DNA of 64,000 nucleotides from Zygnema circumcarinatum (lineage: Eukaryota; Streptophyta; Zygnematophyceae; Zygnematales; Zygnemataceae), in NCBI GenBank assembly GCA_037447605.1, contig CM074807.1:3745994-3809993 (forward strand), given 5' to 3'. The stretch's first letter is position 1, and every line of letters starts with the position of its first letter. Below the pieces are notes generated by a model that worked only from the letters and a program-made list of their open reading frames with translations, did not search any database and was not told the origin of the DNA. Position numbers and translations under genes: made by a program. Shown one piece after another: positions 13,288-42,330 of this stretch.

Positions 13288-14131
13288 GGAGTTCTGTCAT
13301 GTAAGTAGTAGCTAACAGGCACAGCACAAAGAGATTCCAGTGTGCCGGTTTCCCTTGATAAAGGCAACAGCCAATCCTTGCTTTGCTTGAAGACGGGAGA
13401 AGGGGTTTCAAAAGCAACAGGAGTCAGCTTCTCCTTCTATGAATGATTTGATCTTGTCGAGTATACGGAGCCAGATAGCTTCTAGGGAAAGGTGCAGATG
13501 TAGGCGAGTTTGCAGATCGGTGGAGGTCAATAGTGCAAGTGGACGTTTGCAAATAAGGTTTCGGTAGGGCAAGAGGGCTCCTTGGCTTTTTTTCCCGCAA
13601 AAAATTGCCTCTAAATAACGCCCCCTTTTGTTCAGGGACAGGGACTGACGCTAGATTTCATTTACAAAGAAGACAAGATGTACTACTGCTATATCTCATT
13701 TGATGCTTTGCATGCTTCAAGTGTGGTGTTAGAGATTGCTTCACGCTCGTGAATACTGTGAGCTTTCAATGGAGGGTTTCAATACTGATTACTTCTCAGT
13801 GCTGGAAGATAAAGTTGCACCTTTCATGAATCACGAGGAAGTCTCTCTTCCGGACAAAGAGCTAGCCAACTTGGGCACATTGCCATCAACATGCCAATTC
13901 AGACGTTGGAACTGAGCAGCCGCCAGGCTCAAAAGACCACCACTCTCCTTGCTGGTTTTGAAGGAGACACATTTACTCTCTTCTCATACGAACAATGCCT
14001 TTACAATTCGTACATCGACTGCCTCTCTTACTTATGGACAAGCTACAAAATGGCGAGCCTCCCGCACCAACTTCTGGAGGAACATTTCTACGTCTGCAGG
14101 GAACAAGAACAGCTGCTTCTTTACAACGAGG
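13288..14131. other. Unresolved stretch between the hypothetical frame and the SSL stop
   Basis: Open segments on the plus strand at 13637-13749, 13769-13912 and 13891-14181 could be exons of the hypothetical gene starting at 12925. None has a recognisable motif. The part next to 14132 should be the 3' UTR of the minus-strand SSL gene. Confidence 0.35.
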
Positions 14132-16747
14132 TTATGCCTGCTGCAAATTTTTCAGATCATATACAGCGATGTGTGGCATAATCACAGAGCCCATAAGCAG
14201 AAACCCGTCATGCTCCTCAACTTCGCTTACAGCCCTCACCTTCACACCCTTTCTGTCTTCCAGAATTTGCGTCACATTACCATGCTCATCCAACTCCATT
14301 ATGATACCGTGGGGCATTCGAATAGCTAAGATATAGACCAGCTTTATGCTGAGGGGGAGCTTTAAGATTGCAGTTCGGACCCACGGACGTTTTGCTGCCC
14401 AATCTGTGCCTCCCACCCAAACTATTTGTGAGGCCAAGCAGAGGTTTCTGCAGAAATTTTGAGGACAAGCTGACCACACCTTTTTTAATACAAGACGAGC
14501 GGAGAGGACTAGAGGATGGAATGCCTCTCTGCAGATGTCTCTTAACAAACTTTCCTCTTCTAAGTTTACCTTGTTTCATGTTCGACCTTTCCCTCTCCCC
14601 AAGTTCGTCAGATAATTGCTACATTTTGCCCCACAATTTGATGTCTTGCCTAACGATGAACATTCTTTGTTACTTTTTTTTTTTTTTTTCCTGCGGGAAT
14701 AACAAGACGGCGAGGGGCATTGGGGTCGCACCAATCAAGGGGTTTCGGCGAGCGTGGATTCCGACCCAAAAGCGGCCACGAGGGTTCAATTTGACATTGT
14801 CAGGCCACCCTGGAAGCTCAGCGAACACTTCTGAAGTTCCCGCCTTGGGGCCTGTCAACCAATAGCGGTGCAATCTGCAGAACATACACCAAAAGAGTGG
14901 CTGAAGCCCCACTATACAATACGTGGAGAATGTTCATTGGTCCTTCGCCGATCACAAAGACAATTCAATAATCTGACAAGTAATAAAGGACGAAGACCTG
15001 CTTGTGATGTACGAGCCAACATTGGATTGCAGGCGCTATGTTTAGGTACTTACCGCAACAGACTGGTTTCAGCGAAAACCAAAAACGACCGGTCTTTGGA
15101 GATTGCTACTCCGTTTGGAAAAAGCAAATCACGGACCAGCACAGTTGTAACGTTTGTCGTGGGGTCGTACTTCAACAGGCGGCCGTAAGGTTGGCCTTCC
15201 AAAATCTCCAACAGAAACTGCCTGAAGAATGGGAGACAAGCAGAGGGGGTCTATCATGCAGTGAGAAGTCTCTCTTCACAACCAATGAGAGGATGGAGGG
15301 AAGGGGGCAATAATACAAACTTGGGTGCATTCTCATCCTCATGCAGACAGACTCTTGAAAGAGGTGGAGCACAGGGGCTGCACTTTAGACAAACACTGGT
15401 TGAAACCAGAAGGGGGTGAGAAATGTTAATCTATTATCGTCGACATCAGACTGAGCACCCAGCAATTCGGGGCAGCAAAATATAGCAAATTGATGAATCC
15501 GCGATAATACACAATAATCACACACATCAACATACAGAATCAATTCAAGTTCAGTCTACTTCGATACATTTTGTTAGTTTTTCTTCAGTGTTTCCATTTC
15601 GTGTAGAAGAGATTGGGATGCTTCAAGCATGCGGAAAGCTTTTCATATTTTCAGTAATCCTCACCTTCTCCTGTACTTAGTACTCGAATCGGTGAAGTAG
15701 ACAGTTCCATCTTCCAAAACATCCATGGCATTCGTGAATCCAAAAGGGACCCCTTCTGCCTCCGTAGCAAGGCACTGAACGCGCCGAGTCTTTTTCTCCA
15801 CCACGAAGAGTCCGTGATATGCATCAGCCACATAGAGATCGCCAGTTACAGGGTGAAATTGGAGTCCCAGTGGGCGGCCGCAAATGTGCTCGATGGGTAG
15901 GTTTGGTCCAAGTTTTTTGTAATCGCATGCTTCGGTTCTGCAATATGGGAAAAGGACATGTTGGATTGAGCTTTACGATTTGCCAGGGGTCGTTTTCTCC
16001 AATAAATCTTAATATTAATTATTATAACTCTCATTAGTTGTTGAGTGCTCTTGCAAGCTCTCATTGCGTCTCCAATAGAGCTGCAGCCCATGACCGAGAA
16101 CATTCTTTTGCAATTTGAAAGATTTCTTTTAAAAAATCAGCTACAACACAGCAGTAGCATGCTCTCTGCTGTCCCTAGAAGAAAAATCAATGGTCCCCTT
16201 ACGAACGTTCTATAACGCCCATTTCTACATGCTCCAAGATGCAGCTATAAACCCCTAAAAGTGACACTCCAGCTGAACCAAGAGCCTATTTCCGGCATGG
16301 TTCCGTCAGAAATTTCAGGGCACTTCTTTCAAGCGGAGCCAATTCGCATTCTCAACAGTCTCAAACGCATTCCAAGCTGCAGCATTATGCATTCAAAGAC
16401 GCCTCACTGTAATGCACTCACCTGTTCGGAGAAGTGACAGCAAAAGTAGCCCATCCAGATTCCTCAAGCTTCACCACTCTCCCGTCCGATAAACTTAAGT
16501 AAGGCCCTTCTCCTGCAGGGTCAAATGCAATGCTCTCCGGCCCAAAAAACCCTCCTTCGACTAGTGTAGCCTTTACAAGGAGATCTTGACTGTCTGACAG
16601 CTCCACATTTGATGGCGCCGGCAGAGACGAGTAGTTGGAGGGAGTGAAGTTTATTCCGCGAATAGGGCTAAGCTTAAAGGGGTCTGCAAGCAGCAGCCCT
16701 CCAAGAAGCACCAGCGCATAGGCGAGCTGAGAAAGAAACCTGATCAT
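14132..16747 (-). CDS. Strictosidine-synthase-like / APMAP-type six-bladed beta-propeller protein
   Basis: Five exons join in frame: 16422-16747, 15665-15937, 15054-15221, 14732-14874 and 14132-14394 (1,173 nt, 390 aa, the usual length of plant SSL proteins). An N-terminal hydrophobic segment (residues 4-21, [18 protein letters not shown]) suggests a signal anchor to the secretory pathway. Family blocks appear in order: [100 protein letters not shown], then a C-terminal block close to [20 protein letters not shown]. Members of this family are called strictosidine synthase by homology, but most lack alkaloid-synthase activity; the real substrate is unknown. The start is the first ATG at 16747, next to a region with two G-boxes. 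The exon 4/5 boundary is the least certain because several weak donors lie near 14732. Confidence 0.93.
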
Positions 16748-17082
16748 GGCTGCCTGCGGGCCAATTGCCCTCCTTCCCTCCCTCCCGCTTCCCGTTCAGT
16801 CCCCTCTCTTGTGAGCGAGCGAGATGTAGAGATAAGAGGGCGAGAGAGGGCGAGCGAGAGCGCCTGGAGAGGGGGGCTGTGGACGAGGTTTGAAAGCCAA
16901 CAAGGCGAATGGAAGGGCCAATGATAGGCTGCCACGTGCACATGCTGCCACGTGGCGACCACTGGGTGATGGTGTCATGGGGTCATGCGTCATGGGGTCA
17001 TGCCATGCGTGACATGTGCCCGGACTCGGCTGACCGGAATCCGCCCGCCATTGTGGGGCCCGGCCGCCATCATCATGTCTAA

Positions 17083-17204
17083 GGGCCGGGCGGGTGTGCA
17101 CATGGGGGAGGAAAGGGCATTGGTATGGGTCTATGGAGGCTGAGGGCCGGGTGGGTGTGCACATGGGGGAGGAAAGCGCATTGGCATGTGTCTGTGGAGG
17201 CGAT
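17083..17204. repeat. Two-copy 61-bp tandem duplication
   Basis: Copies at 17083-17143 and 17144-17204 share the order GGGCCGGG, GGGTGTGCACATGGGGGAGG, AAAG, GCATTGG, TGTCT/GGTCT and ATGGAGGC, with a handful of substitutions. They lie between the SSL promoter and one copy of the dispersed repeat family. Confidence 0.9.
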
Positions 17205-17217
17205 GCCATGAAAGGGA

Positions 17218-17340
17218 CATGGCCACATGGACAACAACAGCACCGTGGAGAACCACGAGGAGTCGGTCGCAAAGGACCTCAGGACTGGAAAAAGGAAAAA
17301 GCTGTGGGATAAACTCTCTTTCCTTTCTGGGGCCTCACTT
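17218..17340 (+). repeat. Dispersed repeat, copy A
   Basis: This copy shares with copies B (20098) and C (48667) the ordered words ACATGGACAA, GAACCACGAGGAG, CGGTC, CAAAGGACCT, AGGAC, an A-rich stretch, then AAGCT and a CTCTTTCC-GGCC end. It is the most diverged at its 5' edge. No coding capacity or terminal inverted repeat was seen. Confidence 0.75.
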
Positions 17341-17861
17341 TTGCGTGAAGTCGCACTATGGGTATCTCATGGAACGAAATCAAACACATGTTTCCATTAT
17401 TTCAAGGCCTCCCTTGCCCTCCCGCGCGACTTCATAACATGCCACGCCCGACATGTCATGCCATGCCGACGTTTGCCATGCCGACGTTTGCCATGCCATG
17501 CCAATCAAACATGCACAGTATAGACAATGTTTATGCTTTAATTCAAAAGCTCACACATTCATTTCCAATATCTCAAAGCAGTTTCACGGTACAGAGTTGA
17601 TTTTACTGTATCAATAAGTGTGAACCCATCTCAATGTCCTCTGGCATACATTCTTCACGCTAGCCTCCACGCCATATCTGAAATACCGAAGCAAGACTTT
17701 TGGAACGATGGACATCGAAAAATCTAGCCTGGCTGTTCCAAGAAACAGGCTACTGGAACCTATAATGTATTCCTAAATTTCCTACACTAAAATCGTCTAG
17801 TCCCCCGATTTCGAGGATCTCTTTTCTCTCCTGCTACACATCAATCGTGATGAAGGAAAAC

Positions 17862-19049
17862 TTAAGCGGTTGAACCGGCCACAATCTCAAGAATCTCGCC
17901 AGTGATCTTTGCTTGTCGTTGTCTGTTGTAAGTGATTGAAAGCGACTTCTTCAAATCCTTCGCGTTGTCACTTGCATTGCTCATGGCGTTCATGCGAGCA
18001 GCAAGCTCACTCGCCAAAGACTCCTGCAGAGCTCTTAGGATCTGGCTGTTCAAGTACAAGGGGAGAAGAGCGTCCAAGATCTGCATTGGCTCCTGCTCGA
18101 ATATCAAAACACCCTGGACCGGCTCCACGGTCTCGGTACGAATAAGCTCACGCTCAACGGAGAACTTGCCCTCCTTTGTAGTGAGCCGGAAAAGCTCATC
18201 CTCCGCAGCATCCACACAGGTACCGTTGATGTCACAAACCTCGCCCTGAGGGGACAGGGGCAGAAGTGTGTGGATGATCGGGTCTGACTTAATCAGAGAA
18301 ACAAACTTGGTGTACAGAAGCTCTACCTTGTCGACCTCCTCAGATACAAAAAGTGAAAAGATCTCGTCAGCGATTGCCTGAGCTTCCTTAGTTGTTGGCT
18401 GGCCTCCAGCCTCCAAGAACCTATCGACATTAATGTATGGCCGCCTCTTGAAGTAGCTGTTGCCCTTCTTTCCAATGCTAACCAATGTGTATGCTACTCC
18501 TAGCTGAGTAAGCTCCTTAATACGTGCCTCCGCCTTCTTGATGACATAGTTGTTGAACCCTCCGCAAAGCCCCCTGTCTCCCGTTACCACGACAATGGCA
18601 ACCTTCTTGACTGGCCTCACGTCAGTAAGAGGAATGTCAATATCTTCACTCTGGAGCTGCTCATTTACATTGTACAGCACCTTCACCAGGTTTTCGGAAA
18701 ACGGTCTCCCGTTGACAACAGCTTCCTGGGCTCTCCGCACCTTGGCAGCAGCGACAAGCTTCATCGCCTCTGTGATCTTCTGCGTGCTCTTCACAGAGTC
18801 GATGCGATCACGCATAGCCTTCAACGAGGCTGTCGTCACTCTGCCAGCCTCTGGGCGCTTGCTCTCCAGCTCTGCATTCAGATCTGACACATCTGCAACA
18901 CGCGTAGGGAGAGATCTAAGCGAAAGCCCCTCAAAAGAAGGCACCACCATCTTCTTTGAGGCGACCTTCGATCTCTGTGAAGCAGAGGCCGACGCAGAGG
19001 TCGCTGCCGCAGCAGCGATCGCTGAGCTGCAAGAAAACGCCGTCGCCAT
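17862..19049 (-). CDS. ATPC: Chloroplast ATP synthase gamma chain, precursor
   Basis: This is the rotary central-shaft subunit of plastid CF1Fo ATP synthase, encoded in the nucleus and imported. The intronless frame gives 395 aa from MATAFSCSSA. An in-frame ATG six codons upstream (19067) is possible, but the internal Met has the typical start of a Ser/Ala-rich transit peptide (about residues 1-40). The mature part begins near residue 72 with SLKAMRDRIDSVKSTQKITE, and the catalytic contact block VTGDRGLCGGFNNYVIKKAE is at about 155-174. The plant thioredoxin-regulated loop is present: Cys272 and Cys278 in GEVCDINGTCVDAAEDELFR. The C-terminal helix (YNRQRQAKITGEILEIVAG) is complete. The upstream region has a GCCACGTGGC G-box and an inverted CCAAT box, fitting light control. 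The open frames on the opposite strand are shadows. Confidence 0.99.
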   Translation of the reverse strand: MATAFSCSSAIAAAAATSASASASQRSKVASKKMVVPSFEGLSLRSLPTRVADVSDLNAELESKRPEAGRVTTASLKAMRDRIDSVKSTQKITEAMKLVAAAKVRRAQEAVVNGRPFSENLVKVLYNVNEQLQSEDIDIPLTDVRPVKKVAIVVVTGDRGLCGGFNNYVIKKAEARIKELTQLGVAYTLVSIGKKGNSYFKRRPYINVDRFLEAGGQPTTKEAQAIADEIFSLFVSEEVDKVELLYTKFVSLIKSDPIIHTLLPLSPQGEVCDINGTCVDAAEDELFRLTTKEGKFSVERELIRTETVEPVQGVLIFEQEPMQILDALLPLYLNSQILRALQESLASELAARMNAMSNASDNAKDLKKSLSITYNRQRQAKITGEILEIVAGSTA

Positions 19050-19648
19050 ATCTGCAACGTCCAACACTCAAAAGTTTTTCCCTAGTGCTGCGCCTGCCGC
19101 AGCCACCCCCCCCGAGATACAAACAAAAGCTCCTCCAACCTCCTCCTTCACGGACAGTGCAAAGCAGATCTGCAGAAATGGCGGCTGCTGCTAAGCCCCC
19201 CTCTCGAAAAGCGCAGGCCTTTTCCTCTCAAAAGCCCTTTCCTGCGCTGCCGCCACTTCCACCTGCTCTTCCAGGAATCCCAAACGCCGAGCCGAGCCCG
19301 AACCGTCTCCAGACCTCTGCGGAGCCTCTGCCGAACCAAACGCAGCCGGGAATTTGGGGTCGCCGCCGCCAGAGTGAAAAGTTTCACAGCTGCCCGAAAG
19401 AGCATCCCTTTGGGAACAAGGGATTTTCTGGCTCGAAACGGGTTCGGGACAGGTTCGGGACAGATTCGGAAGCAGTTAGCGGCTGGAGGTACTTCGAAAA
19501 GGCTACGGTCATTCGGCGATAAGGTTTGACGGCGAGGTTCGGAATCGAGTCAAGGAGCTGTGACTGCCGAACCTGTTCCCGGGCCTATCCGGATGCGGTA
19601 GGCTGCCGCGACGGAAGCCTCTGATTGGCGGAGGGACCCAACGGAGGT

Positions 19649-19658
19649 GCCACGTGGC
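19649..19658. promoter_or_regulatory. G-box palindrome upstream of atpC
   Basis: A perfect GCCACGTGGC sits about 600 bp upstream of the atpC start codon. In plants this sequence binds bZIP and bHLH (PIF/HY5-type) factors and is common in photosynthesis genes. Its use here is inferred from sequence and context only. Confidence 0.6.
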
Positions 19659-20097
19659 AGTGAGGCGAACCTTGGAAGCCCGAGATGAGGCCTCGCACGA
19701 GCGGGGACGGGAAATTTTCGGTCAGCGGTTTCGGGCAGCGCGCAGGGGGAACAAAAAATAATTGGGAAAAAAAAAAATTGGGAGGGGGAATCTCCACGTC
19801 AAAGTGTTGCGTCACAATGACGTCATCTGGTTGCAAACTTTTTACAATAAGTACGTCACTTGCCGTACAGTCATGCCATGGTCATGGGCATGCCTTCCGC
19901 AGAAAAGCGCATCGTCATGCTCATCGTACTGTGTGCATGGACATGGACATGTACATGGACATGGGCCGTCCATGGTTGGTGCATACCGTAATGTTGAACA
20001 GGCGGGTACATGCAAAATGAAACAACAACAACCTGAAACAACATGAAACATGAAACATGCAATGCCACTTCCATTTATTGCAAAAGGATGATGGATT

Positions 20098-20275
20098 GGA
20101 TTTAGCATTGATCACGATGGCGCTTTGTCTTTTTGTCGTCAAATGTACATGGACAAAAAACGAAATGGGGAACCACGAGGAGCCGGTCACAAGGGACCTA
20201 AGGACACAATAAAAACAAAGCTTTGAGGGGGACTCTGCTTCCAGGCCCGACAACAACAACACGGCTCTATAGCAA
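20098..20275 (+). repeat. Dispersed repeat, copy B
   Basis: This copy starts with GATTTAGCATTGATC, shared with copy C (GATTTGGCATTGATC). It continues with CAAATGTACATGGACAAA, GGAACCACGAGGAGCCGGTC, GACCTAAGGAC, an A-rich run, AAGCTTTGA, GGGACTCT and GGCCCGACAAC, and ends near CTATAG. It lies in the atpC/UTP10 intergenic region. No open frame and no clear terminal repeats were seen. Confidence 0.8.
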
Positions 20276-21785
20276 CAAAGGAAACGCATATAAGCATGCA
20301 TGCAAAATGCAGCTACCTGGCTGTTTCCTTAGTACACACATTGTGGTTTCTGACCAGATATTATCCTCTCGTAGTCAAAGTTTTTTGTTTCTTAGGGTGT
20401 GAAAACAGTAGTAACTTGTTAAGGTATACAGTAGTAAATGGTTTCACTCTTGAAAGTTCAAAATCACGAAGCTGCGAAGAATGGTAGAAACCTAATTCGC
20501 TTATTTTCAACAAAGGCATCTACTTACGTGTAAAACACGAATGGACTTACCAAACGGATAACTGTCCATAGCCTAAACTTTCATCAGGACAGACTGCCAT
20601 CTATGACCGCACTAAACTGCAGATAAACACAGTACATTTCCCTGCTCGTCACAGATCGCAGGCTGGTTTGGTTAAGCTCAACCATCCCTTCTACAGCGAC
20701 ATTTTCTCCAGATGAATCAAATTCACACCAGAAGAAGAGTGTGCTCTGGCCGACCAATGCACTGGCTCCAATGCAGACAGAGAGCCATGATAGGTTGTTA
20801 GATTGTGATGTGAGTCATCTCCTGGATTTTGCCAAACAATAGCCTTCTCATAGCTCAGCCCTCTTCCAGAAATTCTCTTTAGGTTTTTATAATGGACACA
20901 GGATGGCCGACGGGCAATGACTAGTGAAGAGAGTCTGCTATCAATAAATGTCGGCAGGACTCTGCATTGTAACAGATAGCGTTTTAGGGTCGGTGGGCAT
21001 TTCTGTCTGCTGAGAGACGACGGCGTCGGTGAGGGACTTCAAGCTTAGCAGGGGGTGTCAAACTTAGCGTTCGCGGTGCAGAAATAAAATCCAAAGACAA
21101 CCTGATTCAGCAGCGGATTAGAGGTAATACTTTGTCATTTCCTTTTGACGGTTTTTTGAGAAGATCGACACCACCTATTGCCGAGTTTCACGTTTTTATA
21201 TTTGCGTTGTTGCCAGCAAAGGTCAGCAATCAATCCTGTAGCCCATGCCAATTACTATTTTCTCTCTAGGTTCTGCATAATCCTCATCCCGCTATTTTGC
21301 TCACAGTCCTCCACTTGAGCTCAAATTCATTTCGATTTTCCAAGATATAGCTGCTGCTGCTCTCTACAGTTGATACGTGTGAATCGTGAAGGCTTCACAA
21401 AATCCCTTCCAAAAGAAGCGAGTGAATGGGAAGGAAGGTAAAGAAGTAAATAACTAGATTTCATACAACGAGGCTCAGGGAATAACTGGAGAAGGATAAA
21501 TGCAGGGAAGAAAGAAGGCTTGAATGAAGAATGGAGGAGGAAGAGGAGAATGAAAAGGAAGGACGGCGAAGAATAAACAAGTGGACAAAGAGTACGAAGA
21601 AACCATGGACAACGGCAGCACAAAAGTTAAGTTTTGGAGAAAGGTGAGACCTAAGCAGAGAGTGAGGAAAAAAAAGTTGAAGCAGCAGAGGCCTCCAAAG
21701 CATGCATACAGCAGAGACTAACGTCCACGTGGCTTCAACCAATGGGCAGTGCAGGCCAATGTCTACGTGGCACTCACCTATTCGC

Positions 21786-21793
21786 TATATAAA
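21786..21793 (+). promoter_or_regulatory. TATA box upstream of UTP10
   Basis: TATATAAA lies 247 bp upstream of the UTP10 start codon. A CCAAT box (CAACCAATGG, about 21736) and a CACGTG (21726-21731) lie some 50 bp further upstream, the usual spacing of a plant core promoter. Confidence 0.6.
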
Positions 21794-22040
21794 GTGACGT
21801 GGATTTTTCAACCAGTCAAAAGTGTGTGAATCGCCATCGTGGCAGAATTTCTCCACATGGCACTCTCCGGTTGGCTAAAGGCGCTGACTTGAACCCTTCA
21901 TATGGAAAAGGAGCGAGAGCTCTTGGAAGGTGCCGGCCGACTTGCGGAGGGGGGGGAAGGAGGTGCGAGCGCCAGCTGGCGGAGGGAGAGGAGAGGAGAG
22001 GAGGGAGAAGGGGAGGGGAGTGGCAGGGGGAGGAGGAGCC

Positions 22041-41509
<19,469 letters not shown>

Positions 41510-42330
41510 TCGGCCCCTTCCCCTCTTCACTTTGTCCCAATGACAGGGTACGCTTTGGTAGGTGGAGAGCAGAGGTGTAGGTAGGTGGGTAGATAGGGAA
41601 ACCTATAGATTTGCAATAATTTAGACAAAGGATGAGATGAAAGTGAATAGAATATGGTTCGCATTCGTGGCCTGGCCAAGTGACCTTGACAGGGTATCTC
41701 TTCGGGCTTAGAATTGACCTTGGTTTCAGTCCAAGGATCTGAGATGGAGATGTCCTTATCCCTCAAGTTCTCCGATTCTTTTGTTGTCATGTCTTTGAGA
41801 GCTTTCGAAACGTGAAGTCGTGGAATGAGAAATCAGAGCTCCAAAAAGCAAAGACAAAAGTTTCGTTAGCATTCATTCGTGCAACACAAAGTCCCACCGC
41901 CCCAAAAGGGGGGAAAGCCACCACTACAAAGTGAACTCGAGAGTTCTCCAACATGCCCTTAAAGACGCCCCCTATGGCAGGCTTCCCCAAGAATATACCC
42001 AAAGATGCAAAAACTTGCCCAAAGAATTCCCCGAACAAATTGAAATATCATGCGACTCTCATTTAGATGTCGGTCACTTTCCTTCATTTGAATGAAACTT
42101 CCTCACAACTATCTGCAATTTTTTTCTGGTTTGTCATAGTTTAGGTACTAGCTACCTCGCCCTCATCAGGATTCGCTTGTAAGGGCACTTGCAGGCGCTC
42201 GTCGAGTCCTGTTCGAGTATCCAGCGAATTGCGCGGCTGCAAAGCGCCGGCGGCCTTTTTCCGCTGAGCTTGCAGGCTTGGAGCTGGTCTTGAAGAGTTG
42301 GGGGGCGGTGGTATGGAGAGCTTTGCTGTG
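41510..42330. other. UTP10 3' flank and 5' region of the TMEM144-like gene
   Basis: No conserved coding block was seen in these 820 bp. The UTP10 3' UTR should occupy the left part. No TATA box or G-box was recognised before the downstream gene. Confidence 0.5.

Larger units (their letters stand above)
16748..17861. promoter_or_regulatory. SSL promoter region and atpC 3' flank, with G-boxes, CATG tract and repeats
   Basis: Two CACGTG boxes (16933-16938 and 16949-16954, the second within GCCACGTGGC) lie about 190-210 bp upstream of the SSL start codon. Beyond them are a tract of GTCATGGG-type repeats (16974-17024), a 61-bp tandem duplication (17083-17204), one copy of a dispersed repeat (about 17218-17340) and a second CATG-rich tract (17438-17515). 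The last 300 bp before 17862 should be the atpC 3' UTR. No protein gene was recognised. Confidence 0.55.
19050..22040. promoter_or_regulatory. atpC and UTP10 divergent intergenic region
   Basis: About 3 kb separate the atpC start (minus) from the UTP10 start (plus). On the atpC side there is a CCAAT box in reverse (about 19623) and a GCCACGTGGC palindrome (19649-19658). A CATG-rich tract (19871-19980) is followed by copy B of the dispersed repeat (20098-20275). The middle (20300-21300) shows nothing recognisable. On the UTP10 side there are CACGTG (21726-21731), CCAAT (about 21739) and a TATA box. Confidence 0.55.

Noticed and set aside
18550-19522. Plus-strand open frames opposite atpC
   Set aside because: They are antisense shadows of the conserved atpC coding frame and its 5' leader, with no known domain.
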